Source: Pachyseris speciosa (taxonomy: Eukaryota > Cnidaria > Anthozoa > Scleractinia > Pachyseridae). Taken from it: a stretch of DNA of 64,000 nt. The stretch spans positions 469,501 through 533,500 of the forward strand of contig JAEMWC010000057.1 of assembly GCA_016490735.1 (NCBI GenBank). Direction: 5' to 3'. A model generated the notes under the pieces. It was not told where the DNA came from. It did no database searches and saw only the letters and a list, made by a program, of their open reading frames with translations. Shown piece by piece: positions 1 through 12,693 of the stretch (position 1 is the stretch's first letter; each line of letters begins with the position of its first letter). Both the position numbers and the translations under genes were made by a program.

Positions 1-384
1 AAACACCAAGTACTTCTGGGGTTTGACCACGCAGAAATATCTACTGACTGCGATTATTCCCATGGTGAGAAGGGACGCCAGACCAAATGTAAAGACTCCA
101 AAACCATGAAAGTGGCAGAAACTTGGGCCGAAAATCCACCTGCCATGGAACAACGTTGCGACTGAAAAAGGCATACAGCAAGTGGCCATTAAAATATCGC
201 TCACAGCCAGTGCTACCACAAACATGTTAGCGAGCGTGCGAAGCTTTTGCTTCCTGTAAACCGCATAACAGATGGAGAGATTTCCAAAGAAGGCCGCCAA
301 GTTGATGACACCAAATAAAATTGTTTCGATCCAAACAAGGAAACCACTCCGTTTGGAGAGTTCGACAGAAAGTGATTTCTCCAT
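1..384 (-). CDS. Class A GPCR, N-terminal part (cut by window edge)
   Basis: The minus strand is open from an ATG at 384 to the window edge and gives the first 128 residues of a rhodopsin-like seven-helix receptor of the plasma membrane. Visible landmarks are the TM1 Asn (GNLSI, residues 34-38), the TM2 Asp (AVSD, about 60-63), the ECL1 Trp (GRWIFG), the TM3 Cys at 90 and an SRY triplet (114-116) where most family members have DRY. It aligns residue for residue with the complete receptor gene at 10046-10978 (same WIETIL start, same SRYFCVVKPQKY), so the two are tandem paralogues in the same orientation. No intron interrupts the visible part. The ligand is unknown. I see no sign of decay in the visible part. 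Confidence 0.85.
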   Translation of the reverse strand, partial: MEKSLSVELSKRSGFLVWIETILFGVINLAAFFGNLSICYAVYRKQKLRTLANMFVVALAVSDILMATCCMPFSVATLFHGRWIFGPSFCHFHGFGVFTFGLASLLTMGIIAVSRYFCVVKPQKYLVF

Positions 385-3300
385 AATTTTTCGACGACAA
401 AGTTTAGAGCCACAATCTTGAACTAGACTTTATAGTATGACATGAGCTTCTGCAGCTGTCGAGTAGACATTTACCTCTAATCAATTTCTAAAGCATGCGC
501 TTAGCCTCCAAACGTGTCGCCAATGGTATTAATCCTAATAAGTCGTTTAATACATTGAGAATTATGCATGTAGCTATTGTACTGTGTTGTTTAACATAAT
601 GCCAGAATATTTGTCCGTTGTCTATTTTTAATATCCTCTGATCTCGCAAGGGGTCTAATATGCCAATATGATGAATAATACGGGAAAATGTCAGGACCGA
701 TTATTCCTCATCCAAAGATAATTCTCGTCGTAAAATATTTAGATGGCAAAGAGCTGCTTAACTGAATTATGTTTTCTTCACGTTTGCCATAAGAATACCA
801 GCAAATATATTTTAATTGACATTTGTTTGAAGCTGAGAGTATAAAAAAAAATGACTTTTAAGTATCAGTTTTCATGTTATTCATTATTTCAAACTTTAGT
901 TGTGTTAACTCGTCAATTGAAGGACATTAAGTCACATTTTTACCACATAACTTTGAAACCAAGCGACTCCGATCAGTAAAGCTTTTTATGAATACTGAAT
1001 AAAATCTTATTTTCTTCGTAAAAATTTCAACTCCCGAAAACTGGTCATCAGTGAGGAAATTATGGGTCCTTTCCTTTATCTTTCTTTCTTTTTCTTTTTT
1101 GTAACCTACCCAAAATGTACAATCTCTATTTAAAACTCCTGAGCTAATTGCGTCTTTCACGAACGGGTGGTTTATGAACTCTGTTTTAATGACCTGCTAA
1201 TTTCGAATTTGCGTAGTTAAAGTTTTAACATCAACTTGAACTCACTCATCTTCTTTAGTTCATTGAGCTTTACACCAACAACGCAAATACAAGGATAATC
1301 GCAAGCCGTTAAGCGGATCAATATTTTCATGTTTTTCTTTCTGCTTAATCCTGGGCTGCTTTTATTTACGTCCCCGCGTGGTTTTAGCGCCTGTGATCAA
1401 CATAAGCGCTAGAAAACGAAGGCGTCTGCAAGCATCAAGCGAGCAGAAGGCGGCACTTCTGACTTTTTAGCGAAAACTAGCCTAAGGGTCCATGAACAGT
1501 GATCAATATATATTTCTATTTCAGTTCTACCGAACTCAGCTAAGTATAGGCAATGGGGACAAATCTTGGTTGCGTCATCGTATTGCGTGAGCCTGAATTC
1601 CTGTTTTCAAGACATGGTAATTAAAAAATTTGGGAAAGATATAAGAAAAACAGACCGGATAAAGGGCGTACTATCGGCCTACACACTCATTATTAATAAG
1701 TGGCTTCCGTCATTAAAATTACTCCCTGTAACGTCAACTTGGTTATATAATGTACGCTCACCAGGCGGTGTCAAGTCCTTGAAAGGAAATGTTTAAGAAA
1801 AAAATTTTACAAAATGATCTACGAAGCCGACAAAGCAATCTTCCTTCCTCTAAAAGCAATAAGTGAGACAATCAAGCTCTAAACGTCTTTAGGCTATTTG
1901 AACATAGTCAAATGACTTGAAAGAGCATATTTTACCAGCCAAATATTGTTTTCAAAATACAGGTACGAACAGTTTTAGAACTGATCTCAGTAGTCGCAGT
2001 GGTCGCAAGCTTAACTCAGTGTCTTCCAGTTTTCCCACTCAGATCTTGTAATAGGTACCCAATATCGCCACTGTTTTTAAAAACGTGAACTTAAGCTCGC
2101 GTGACACTACATCCGCGTGGCTTTTAGTTACAAGGACATTCCTTTTAAAGCACCTAACTGAGTAGTTGTAAATCAATTACCTTATGACGACAGGCAACAC
2201 TAGTACTTAAGCAAATAGATTAATGGAATCACCGCAGGTACTTCCTCGAATAAGCGCCAGGGAGTTTATTTAAAATTCCGGTTAGTGTGTGGGGGGAGGG
2301 GGGGCTTAATCGAGCAAAGGGGACGCTCAATAACAAACTGGAACTTTATTTTGGATATATATAATGACCATAAACTCTGAAAGCACATGGAGGCAGTGAT
2401 AACTTGTGACTTAACGGAAAATAAACTGTTCTCCTACATGCACTGATGCCGGTGTGGTTGCAGCTTAATGAAAATATAACAATGTGACCATAGAAACCAG
2501 TTTCATTGTATCCCGACTACTTAAGAAAGCAAGGGGGAGGGGAGGGGGTACTTATTAACTATTTTGGCCGGTGGGGTGGGCGCTTATTAGAGCGTTGGCG
2601 CCTATTTGGCGAGGAAGTATTGACCTAGCAAAAACAAATGTTATCCCTCGCTATTAATTTTTAGCTACAAATCAACAACACCAACATAAAAACGTCAAAG
2701 TTAAATCATTAAGTTTTGCTTTGCATATCGCACATATTTTTGACGTAAAAGTTCAGACTTTGTGAAAGGATAAATAGATACCTGCTTTGCATATCGCACA
2801 TATTTTTGTAAAAGGATAAATATAAACGTGCCTCACCTCATAAACTCAGTTAGAATAGAAGGCAACCAGAATTGCAAGTAGCTTTAGTTATCAGTTTTCT
2901 TGCACCTTTTGCTATTCTTGTAGTTAGCTGTATCCGTAAAATATTGTAACGTATATTCTTTTCTTTCCTTTGTATTTTGACAACATAAAACATAAAGAAC
3001 TTAACCGTTCATCATTCAGTACACTAAATTGTCCAAAAATCTGTTAGGTCGACGTGTTTTTCGAACGGGGATACGCATATATCCAACTGTTTAGCTAAGT
3101 TAAGTTAAGTTTAGTTTATCAAATAGTGTATGTACCGTACTGCAAGTAATGTACTTTGTAAGTAGTGATCCCTGTGTTGATTGAAATAAACTTGAAACTT
3201 GATTTACAAGCAACAAAGTGTCATATCAGTACAGTTTCTCGTATAAAGGGAACCAGTGGCGTTATAACAATAAAACCTCAAATTGATCCAAACCGCTCAC

Positions 3301-3612
3301 AGAATCCAGATAAATATGTAAAATCTTGTGGATCGAAACCATTTTCCCGAAAATTGACCTCAAATGTCGTGCTTTTACCCACCGGTGGCCGCCATCTTGG
3401 AATACGCAATGACCTATGGGATTGATGACGTTTAACGGCACCCTTTGCTCCCCAAAACTTCCTCCAGTTTTATTGTTGTTTTGGTGCTTTCATTATACGA
3501 ATGCAGCCTTTTATCCTGGAGCCAGAATATTCTTCTGAGGAAGAGCAACCGAGAATTAATAACGGTGATGAAAATGAATTTATAGCTAGTATTAGAAATG
3601 GAAGGAAGTTGT
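385..3612. other. Intergenic host DNA
   Basis: I see no credible coding region. The stretch is AT-rich with G-rich runs near 2290 and 2530 and a short direct duplication containing TTTGCATATCGCACATATTT near 2718 and 2783. Short open frames here lack domain-like composition. Confidence 0.5.
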
Positions 3613-3829
3613 AATAGCAATAATAATAATAAACTTTTTCTTTCTATAGCGCCTATATCACTAGCTGTTCTAGGCGCTTTACAATATTACTAAAATGCAT
3701 AGAGATACGATTTTAAAAATTACAACAATAGGGATGTGAATGTAGAACTAATAATAACAAGAATAAAAAATAAATGTCTAAAACGCATAAATATATCTAC
3801 ATATGTACGCAATCCCTGGTGAAATAAAT

Positions 3830-5460
3830 AGGTCTTTAATTGTTTTTAAAAGGAATTCAAAGAATTAGCGTTCCTCAGAAAAGCTGGTATGCTGTTCCAT
3901 AATTTAGGTCCTGCAATGGAAAATCTTCGATCGCCATAGGACTTTAGCTTAGATCTCGGAACATGAAGTAACTTATTCGAGCAAGAACGCAAAGAGTAAG
4001 AACTGTTACAAAAACTGAGTAAATTGGATATTTAACTTGGGGAAAAACCATTGATAGCCTTATACACTAACAATAGAATATTATACCTAAGACGGTATTC
4101 AACCGGCAACCAATGTAAATCTATTAAGCTGGGTGTTATATGTTCATGCTTCTTGGTGAATGTTACAATACGCGCTGCCCTGTTCTGAACTCACTGTAGG
4201 CGGTTTAGGAGAAACTTAAGTAGACCATACAGAATCGCCTTACAATAATCCAAGTTGGTAGTCACGAAAGCATGAATAATTGCTTCAGTCGATTCCCGAT
4301 CCAAATATGATCTTATCTTCCCAATGTTAGTTAAATGAAAATGGCATGACTTGCATATCTTTTTAATGTGATCTTCCATATCATCACTAGGATTGAATAT
4401 CACTCCAAGATTACGAACAGAAGAGGACGGCTAAATAGTTTCATCCCCAACACGAACAAATTCCAAAGAGGGACTGGGCCGATAGCGTGAACTGAGTAGA
4501 AGCAGTTCAGTTTTTTCCTTATTTAGCTGAAGACCATTAAAAATCATCCAATCGTTGATTTCCTGAACGCATATTTCAATACTAGATTTTGCTGAAGCGA
4601 GAAGATCATCGCTCCCCAATTTAAATGACACATAAAGCTGAGTATCATCAGCATAGAGATGATAAGTAAGATTGTGTCTCTTTATAATATCACCCACTGG
4701 TGAGGTATATAAAACATATAACAGAGGCCCAAGAACTGATCCCTGCGGTACACCACAATTAAGTTCACGCAAAGACGATCTTGAACATTCAATCTGAACA
4801 AATTGTGAGCGAGACGATAGGTAAGATGCAAAACATTCTTGTACAGAACCTGTAATGCCATAACGTTGAGACAACCTATTCAGTAGTATTTCATGGGACA
4901 CAGTATCAAAAGCAGCAGATAAATCTAACATAAGTAGAACAACAGCTCTGTATTGCTGTCGATTGCATGAAGAATATCATCTTGTACCTTCACCATAACA
5001 GTTTCAGTAGAATGATGTACTTTATAAGCTGACTGAAAGGTCTCGTGTAGGTTGTTATTCATCAGATAATTGTTTAGCTGATGAGCAACACTTTTCTCAA
5101 CAATCTTCGTTAGCGCCTTTAAATTCGAGATGGGTCTAAAGTTCTTGAATTGTAAAAAGTCCGCATCTGGTTTCTTGAGCAAAGGTGATAATACTGCAGA
5201 TTTCAGACACGTAGGAACGCAGCCTTCACGAAGAGAGAGGCTGACGCTGTTAGTAACAGTAGGCAGAAATAGGTCAGTACATTGTTTAATAATAGAAGAT
5301 GGTAATGGTTCCAAGACACAGGACTTAGAAAGCAGTGTTGCAGCCAGTTCCCGGATATCGTCAAGCTTCATCTCGGTAAAAGATGAAAATTTAGTCGAAG
5401 ACTGTCAGTATCTCATCAGTAAAATATTTGTCCGCAATGATAAGCGTATTCTTTCTAACA
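3830..5460 (-). pseudogene. LINE reverse transcriptase remnant
   Basis: In minus-strand order the segments are an RT N-terminal part (5371-4925, DDIRELAATLLSKS), the catalytic palm (4931-4431) with [19 protein letters not shown] and the YADDTQ box, and the post-RT region (4403 down to about 3830) with HLTNIGKIR and a degraded LHWLPVEYR block. The parts lie in shifted frames and contain stops, so it is a dead copy. The palm order and the YADD box identify a non-LTR RT; assignment to L2/CR1 rests on the motif style and the ATT tail. Confidence 0.8.
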
Positions 5461-5843
5461 AGAAGATCGTTATGTAGTGTAGCAATCTTACACTGTCAAA
5501 TGAAGAGCCAATTTGACCCCCAAAATTGGGCCGAAACGGTTGAGTCCAAAATGGTACTGTTTTAGCGCCAATTCAGCCCCACTAAAATTGGGTTGTTTCG
5601 GTACCAATTTTGGGGCTAAAACTACCCTTGTACTGGCGCTAAATTAGACCATCTGAAGGGTCAATATGGAAAATACAGGTAACATTTGGAATTTTAAGTG
5701 GCCGAAACAGCCCCTCAAATTTTAGCTCTCTTGCTAGCGACCCTATACCAAAAAGAGCCAATTCGGCTCCATGTTGGGCCATTTCAGAAGTCGGAGGTTC
5801 TCCTCCGTGCCTTCGGATTTCTTTCGTTATAGTTCTATTGCAA

Positions 5844-6008
5844 GGATTTCAATAAAAGTTGGTTACCGGCGGTTTGCTTCCGCCTATCATGCCTCTTACC
5901 GCCGTCTATTCAGTTTTTTTTTTTTTTTATTTCTTACGGCCCCCTTTGTTGTCACAGCCGCCTGTTCTACCTCCAGCAGCCGCTTGTAAAAAGACTTATT
6001 GAAAGCCC
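5844..6008 (+). repeat. MITE of about 160 bp, copy 1
   Basis: The ends are inverted (GGATTTCAATAAAAG at the left, CTTATTGAAAGCCC at the right) and the interior matches the copy at 30221-30383. Both carry ATCATGCCTCTTACC and a CTACCTCCAGCAGCCGCTTG block. It is a non-autonomous DNA element nested in the larger insertion. Confidence 0.7.
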
Positions 6009-7663
6009 TGCTATTGGCAAAGAATGAAATTGAACTAAACTGTCAGCTTTCAAACATTCGTTTATTGGGTTTTAAATAAGCTGCTGCACACACTTTTTTA
6101 ACTGCAACAGTCAACTGAATTACAATAGCTAGAAATCTCACACATAGTATTTTCTTAAAGCTAAAGAAATTAATACAAATGTGTAATGACCCATAGCTAA
6201 CCTAGAATCAGTCCATAGTTGTACATGTAACAAAACCTTTAATCAGACACAAACAATTGAACCAGACATTTACATGGACGAAATTTGTTAGTGAAGCATA
6301 TTCATTGTGCACATCTTTCACTAATTTTGGTGCTGTCAGGATTTCATGATGACAAAGAGCAAATGTTTTGTCCATGAAGTCCTTTAACAGCACTCTAAAT
6401 AATTATTGCAAGAGTCAAACAATTCAATTTTATCTTATAGTTAAACATTTCTAATGGTAATCCTTATAAATTAGCCACTCTTCAAATTTAAAGCTACTCA
6501 TTAAAAGTTTCTAAATGCAATGCTTGTGTCAGTAGCCATAACGTTTTTTCCTGTCTGACTTATTATTGTACTATATACATAACAGTCATTTTGCTTTTGG
6601 TTGGCGGTAAGGACAAGACGCTCTGAGAAAATTGTATTCAAAATACACTAAAACATCATCTAAAACTAGGACTGGAACTCAGCAAAAACTCAAAGCATTA
6701 TTCATGTCCAAGGTACAGTATTTACCTAAGTTTTGTTTATAAAACCTTTGGATCCTGAAACTTGAATTTCAACTTTCAGGAATTTAGTATTTACTGATCT
6801 TGAATTTATGGTTTTAAAAATTGCAACTGATAGTGCTGTAAAAGGATGCCACAGATTGATCCTTGCTTTTTTAAATCATTAGGCAAGCTCTTTTGGTTTG
6901 CTAACCACCTAATATCTCAGTGGCAAATGCAACCATTTGTTAATCTTTTGTATAATAACTTTTATTTATGGTTGGAGACAAGAGTTTCTGTGGCATTGCT
7001 ATAACACACTGACAGAGTCACACATACATAATATATATAGAAAATGGAACAAATCATGTAACTGGTTTTGTCAGATCCCGTAACTTGGATTTCAATTTGC
7101 AGGAAATAATTTTAGTACATGTATGTACTGACGTTGAAAAGTTTAAACTACAACTACAGTAATTGCACCATGAAAGGATGCCACAGATTATCTTCCCATC
7201 AACGCTCTCTATTGCTGTTTATTTCCTTCAAAGAATTTCAAAACTGTATAAATGTAATTTTACTTGAAACAAATTCAAGAAAAGCAAAACAATGAAGCCT
7301 TCTTTCCCTCAGTATAACAATTCCCATTTAAGATACATATAGTTTTGATTTAGAATTCCTTCAGAATTCAATAAGTGGTAAGTTCAATAAGAAAGAAGTC
7401 AAGACCACCTTAAGAAGCTGTAGAATTTCAAAAATTATTGAAGTAACAAGCCGGTATTTCAAGTTCGGCATTTCCTTAATGGCAGGGGGTGTGCCTTTCA
7501 AATATACCTTAACAAAGCTTGAATAACTATTAAAGCAGACTTATAATTTTATTCAGTATGGTTAATTGTCTGGTAATATCTAGCCCCTAAAGCTAGACAA
7601 AACAGCTGGGGAAATTTGTTAAAGTCATAGGACCATCCAATCTCAAGATCAAAAGGCTTTTTC

Positions 7664-7858
7664 GGGCCTGTTTACATGGAGGGAGGGTGCCCCGGCCAAC
7701 CGAGTTACCCGGCTAAAAGAGCTACTCTGGGAGGGCCAACTTTTCATGCGTTTCTTTAGAAAATACATGCTAGACAGGGTAGCCCACCTTCCCGGGACAC
7801 CCTATCGTCTTACCCAGGGCACCCTTCTAGGCGGGCTAGCTTTTTGCCATGTAAACAG
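7664..7858. repeat. MITE of about 195 bp with GGGCCTGTTTACATGG end
   Basis: The left end GGGCCTGTTTACATGG is mirrored by CCATGTAAACAG at the right. The GGGCCTGTT start resembles the two PIF/Harbinger-like MITEs at 35490-36346, so a Harbinger-type origin is plausible. The right end lacks the final bases, so the copy is incomplete or eroded. Confidence 0.45.
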
Positions 7859-8702
7859 TTGGTGTCGGGTTATCTCGGCTAGCCAAGGTGAGAAGACCGT
7901 GAAAGCAGCGATATATTCCAGTCCCGCAGGTCAGCTTTTAAAATTAACTGCCCCTGGTGACAACGATCAATTACCAGAGTGCAAAATAACGACCCTACAC
8001 ACTAAAAAGCCACCACTAACGGAACAAGTGATCAAAAAAATTGAACTTACTGTTAAAAAAGTTTCTTTTGTCCGCCACCTTATTGTTGTGCTTAGCGACC
8101 GCTCAAAAGATAGCCCACTGATCGATCCCGCTTAAGTGAGTTGTATGTAAGGCGGGCTATGTTTCTACCCTCCTAGCTTGGTAACTCGGTTAGACAGGAC
8201 TTGCGGTTTGGTGGAAAGCCATATTTTTCAAATCAACGGGAAGCCGATTAGAAGAATCTAATATATAGCTGTGAACTGCAAAATTAAATAAATCAGGAGC
8301 TCCTGAATAAATAGATACTTGCACCATACCACTTTCATTTATGGGGAAGTTGTATCCACTGTGTACTACAAATATATATATTTCTGCAACCGGCCCTTTG
8401 TACATAGATAAAATGTGACATGGCTTGATCTTTTTTTGTGTGCGATTAATACCGGGAAATAATACACCTTCCTGGGGCCAAATCGGAATTTCTTGTTTGA
8501 ACCTTACAAGGGCCGAATTGAGAGGAAGTACCGAAATAGCTTTTAGTGGAGCCGATTAAAAAATTAGATGGGCCAAATCGGTACCATGGAAAACTGTTTG
8601 GGCTCTTTTCCTGTAAAATGGCTCAACACGGGTCAAAATAGCCCTCGAGAAATTGGGGCCAATTTGGCCTTTGGAGCCGATTTGGCTCATTCCATTTTAT
8701 AT

Positions 8703-9480
8703 TATGGTAGTAAAACGGTTGCAAATTCATCAGCTAGCATACGGTTGCTCTCAGAGGGTAGGTAATAGTTAACAGTTGGCTTTTGAATTAGCTTTTGAAC
8801 AGTTTTCAACAAAACTCTTTGATTTCCAGAGTTTTCTTTAATAATAGACGAATAGTACCGTGACGTAAGAGACTTGATCAGATTGTTCACAACACTACAT
8901 TGGTGCACATACTGCACACGGTCAGATGGGAGTTCAGATCCTCGCCATTTACATTCAAATTGTCTGCATTTTCGTTTCTCAGTAGTGACTTCAGCTGTAT
9001 ACCAGGGCGCAGATGGTCGAACAGTGATAACTCGTTCTTTAACAGGAGCATGCTTGTCCAGTAGTGATCGTAAGACTTCATCGTAGTTATTCGCAGCTGC
9101 ATGAAGATCATCCTGATGTTGGAGTAGAACAGAACCTTCAATACCACTTCGAAAAGAAGTGATATCGATACCGTTTAACTTTCGAGAAGAGACAACCTTC
9201 TTTTCGAATCTGGGCTTTTCCAGGTGTATAGTTGAGTGAACAGCCAAATGATCAGAGATAACATGATCAGTTATTTTAACGTCATTAACAAAATGATCCA
9301 TTGCATTAGATATTACCAAATCAAGAGTGTGTCCATTAGCATGTGTTTTCTCGCTGACATGCTGTACAAGATTGAAGGAGTCCAGTAAGTCTAGGAATTG
9401 TCTAGCAGTAGTGTCATTAGGATTGTCGACATGGATTTTAAAATCTCCAACAATTAACAGTAAAACAAACATTTTACATA
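8703..9480 (-). pseudogene. LINE endonuclease C-terminus and RT linker
   Basis: The frame contains the end of an APE-type endonuclease: GDFKIHVD (the conserved Asp of the GDFN motif), TLDLVISN, and the catalytic SDH box in TDHVISDHLAVHS. A linker leading into the RT follows (APWYTAEV, ending in MLADEFAT). The preceding endonuclease residues are absent. This is the upstream part of the element whose RT lies at 3830-5460. Confidence 0.8.
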
Positions 9481-10045
9481 TTTTACATCCAGTACCAATT
9501 GACGAAAAAATTAAAGTTACAGCCAACCTCTTTCCCAGCCTTCTCTCACTTACTCCCTCGACAAAGTACACTGGTTATAGCTGGTCACATGTTTGCTAGA
9601 TTTTTTGCAGATTCCAGAAAAATGAGAAGGGAGGGGCAGGAAAGTTAAAGTTTGTCTCCACTAAGTCGGGGTCCCACCCTCTGTGTGGATTTGATGCATG
9701 GACTCGTGACCAGCCGCAACCAGGGTACTTCAATCTCAAGGGAGGACTGGGAGGAAGGACCCTGAAAACGAGGTTGAATTACAGCGTGATTTACATATTG
9801 TACAAATCTAGAGCACTTGACGGAAAGATAATATAGTTAGGGGAAATTTACTTGGAAATTCATTAAGGTGAACGGGAAAATATAAATATAACAATATATA
9901 TATTATCCAACGTGTACGGCCATCCTACTCAATAAGTTCATACTATTACAATAATGGCAAAATATGCCAACGCCTTCCCTGAATACATCACCAGTTTGCT
10001 ATCATCAGCCATTCGCATCCAGAAAGATCCGCGGAACTCTCCACA

Positions 10046-10978
10046 CTATGCGTGCAGACACAGTGCTCTCCTCAGCATAGCTTTGTATTCTTGCCTGAAA
10101 TACCTATTCATGGCACCATATATGAAGGGGTTAATTGTACTGCTCAAATAAGCCAAAAACGCTTCTGTAAGGTAAGCCTGTCGCGGTAAAGTTGTTTCTC
10201 CTCGCGCAGCATCTATTAAATTCATTACAAAGATAGGAATCCAGCAAATGGCGAAACCAGTCATCACTGCCGCTAGAGTCTTGGTCACTTTCGCTTCTTC
10301 CACGTTTGCTCTGAGCTGCTGAGGGTTGTTTTCATGTGAGAAAACTTGATTCAATCGCCATACTGCGTAGAATACCTTAGCTTGGCACACTGTGATGACA
10401 GCTAAAGGCGTTGTAATGTAAACACAATCAATGAAGATGGTGTAAGCAATGTTAGTCTCAAATGAGTACAAGCATTCTGCCTTTGCCGGTTGAAACTTAT
10501 ACCCACCCTCGTCAAAAAATAGAGGAGGCACAGATCCGACCAGGGCTGCACACCACACAGCAGCAAGGTACATTAAAATTCTTCGCCTATTAAACAGCAC
10601 GATGTACTTTTGTGGTTTTACAACGCAGAAATATCGGCTGACTGCAATTATGCCCATAGTGCCGAGAGACGCCATTGCAAAGTTAAACATTACAAACCCT
10701 TGAAAAAAACAAACTTCAGCACCGAAAATCCACCTGCCACGGTACAGAGTTACAAATGCGAAAGGCATACTGCAGGTAGATATGATGATATCACTTACAG
10801 CCAGTGCTACCACAAACATGTTGGGAAGCGTGCGAAGCCTCTGGCTTCTGTAGACAGCAAAACAAACCGACAGATTTCCAGACAAAGCGGTAACGTTAAT
10901 GACAGCTAGCAAAATAGTCTCGATCCAAACTAGGTTCTTGCTTCTCTCAGGAAGTTCTGTAGAAAGTATAATCTCCAT
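10046..10978 (-). CDS. Class A G-protein-coupled receptor, complete, intronless
   Basis: A 310-residue rhodopsin-family receptor of the plasma membrane. Landmarks: GNLSV in TM1 (Asn35), AVSD in TM2 (Asp63), Trp83, TM3 Cys90 paired with ECL2 Cys169, SRY at 114-116 in place of DRY, CWIP in TM6 (245-248) and NPFIY in TM7 (283-287). There is no retinal-binding Lys in TM7, so it is not an opsin. I start at the ATG at 10978 because it aligns with the start of the paralogue at 1-384; an in-frame ATG at 10993 would add five residues. The C-tail is short (about 20 residues). The overall style recalls melatonin/adenosine-like receptors of cnidarians, but the ligand cannot be told from sequence. The reading frame is intact. 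Confidence 0.9.
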   Translation of the reverse strand: MEIILSTELPERSKNLVWIETILLAVINVTALSGNLSVCFAVYRSQRLRTLPNMFVVALAVSDIIISTCSMPFAFVTLYRGRWIFGAEVCFFQGFVMFNFAMASLGTMGIIAVSRYFCVVKPQKYIVLFNRRRILMYLAAVWCAALVGSVPPLFFDEGGYKFQPAKAECLYSFETNIAYTIFIDCVYITTPLAVITVCQAKVFYAVWRLNQVFSHENNPQQLRANVEEAKVTKTLAAVMTGFAICWIPIFVMNLIDAARGETTLPRQAYLTEAFLAYLSSTINPFIYGAMNRYFRQEYKAMLRRALCLHA

Positions 10979-11335
10979 ATGTGAGCGAAACAAAGCTTTC
11001 CTGAGTTAAAAATCGACACGCGATCAGTGCTGACTAATGTTGATGATGATAGCGGCAGCCTCGTCTTGTGATAAAGGACGGAAATTAGCTCTTCCTTTGT
11101 TCAGTTTGGAGGCAAACTGAAAATAGCCCAGGGAAAATAGATGATATTTATCTGAACCGCTTGCAGGTGCAGCTGTTGACAATGTGGAAACATTAATATC
11201 CGGATCGCATCAAAAATATATCTAAATGGTCCACTGAGCAGCAACAATATCGATAGCCGTTAAAACAATACAACGTTCTGTCTTTCGATGGGTGCATCCG
11301 TCATCATCAGTGATTAGAATATACAAGTGACAATC

Positions 11336-12378
11336 GGGTCGGTACATTTCACTGACCCCCAGTCCATGGACTACCATGATGGACTACCGAAATGGACTAC
11401 CTATATGGACTGCTAAATGGACTACCAAAAATGGACTACCCTTAATTACCTACCTTGAAAAAAAAAATTAGTAAAGTTTGGTTGTTTTCATCGATTGATC
11501 GTGATCTCCACCATCTTGTTATTATTTAAATGCTGCTGGTCAGCTGTTCTGCAGGCGTATTCATTCGTCTCGTGTGATGGCTGACACGCTGGATGGTCAG
11601 TAAAAATTTTAATTTATAATCGTTTGTTATAAATAGGGTAGGGAAAATGACAGATATTTTGGTTTTTAAGTGCCCCTAACACCGAAATATTTTTTTTCGC
11701 TAAAATTAATCTTTGCACCTATTCAAAACACATTGCGCCTTTAATTTTTTTTAAACCAAATCTCGACTTCTTACAGGCTGTAAAAGTTACGACATCTAGC
11801 CGTCATCTGTCACACGATCAAGCTAGTAAGGAGCGTGGGTCTTTTCCCCAGTTAAAGCACAGGGAGCGCAGACAATCTGTTTGTGTGACCCTTTGTTATT
11901 TTATAGTAAATGTATGGGATTTACCGTATGTTTCATGCTCTAGCGACGAATCGCTAAATATATGTATTGAACAACGCTAAATAAAAGTTAAATTGTCTTA
12001 CCTGTGGTGTACTGTCGTCCTTTTGCCTCAACAATGATATTTTAAGCGATTTTGTCGGGTCTTGTCTTCGCCGCCGACTGTGCCTCATAAGAAATCTTAT
12101 GAGGCACAGTCGGCGGCGAAGATAAGACCCGACAAAACGAATGAGACGAATGAATACGCCTGCAGAACAGCTGACCAGCAGCATTTAAATAATAACAAGA
12201 TGGTGGAGATCACGATCAATCGATGAAAACAACCAAACTTTACTAATTTTTTTTTTCAAGGTAGGTAATTAAGGGTAGTCCATTTTTGGTAGTCCATTTA
12301 GCAGTCCATATAGGTAGTCCATTTCGGTAGTCCATCATGGTAGTCCATGGACTGGGGGTCAGTGAAATGTACCGACCC
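11336..12378. mobile_element. Mutator-like foldback element with 10-bp target duplication
   Basis: A 1,043-bp element with terminal inverted repeats of about 240 bp (11336-11576 and 12137-12378). It is flanked by AGTGACAATC at 11326-11335 and 12379-12388, a perfect 10-bp target-site duplication. The ends read GGGTCGGTACATTTCACTGA. Each terminal repeat carries a run of near-identical ATGGACTACC units. A second near-perfect hairpin sits in the interior (about 12046-12133, arms of about 42 bases). Long TIRs with a 9-11 bp duplication fit the MULE superfamily. No transposase is encoded, so it is non-autonomous. Confidence 0.8.
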
Positions 12379-12693
12379 AGTGACAATCACCTTTGAAAAT
12401 TATGATGTTGAATCAGTAGGCTTTTTTATCCAGCCGATATTCATTGCATCCTAATTTCCTTCGACTCTTTTGTCATAACAAGTATTTTTTTTTTAATCAT
12501 TACTGAACTATGAAGAGTAATTATGCATTCAAAAAGTTAAATTATGTCGTGAGAAACGTTAAACTTCGAAATTCTCAGCCAGAATGTCGTTAAATTAAAC
12601 TCAGTGTATTAATGTTTCAGGGAGGAACAGCTGATGATAATCATATACACATCTATATTTAGCCAAGCCAAAAAGCGGAGCTCCACAATGATT

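Larger units (their letters stand above)
5481..8700. mobile_element. Insertion of about 3.2 kb inside the LINE
   Basis: The LINE reading stops at about 8703 and resumes at about 5460. The DNA between has loosely matching inverted ends rich in GAGCCAATTTG and GGGCCAAATTT-type words (5490-5720 against 8460-8695), suggesting a DNA transposon with degenerate subterminal repeats. I recognise no transposase in it. It contains two smaller elements (5844-6008 and 7664-7858). The exact termini and target duplication could not be fixed by eye. Confidence 0.5.
3613..9480 (-). mobile_element. L2/CR1-like LINE, 5'-truncated, split by an insertion
   Basis: One non-LTR retrotransposon copy lies on the minus strand. 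Its 5' part (end of the endonuclease, linker) is at about 8703-9480 and its reverse transcriptase and 3' tail at about 3613-5460. The two are separated by roughly 3.2 kb of unrelated DNA. The 3' end carries an (ATT)n-type tail (TTATTATTATTATTGC on the minus strand near 3613), as is usual for L2 elements. The copy begins inside the endonuclease, the 5' truncation expected of target-primed reverse transcription. Confidence 0.8.

Noticed and set aside
10046..10978. Opsin identity for the receptor
   Set aside because: No TM7 lysine for retinal; TM7 reads AYLSSTINPFIY.
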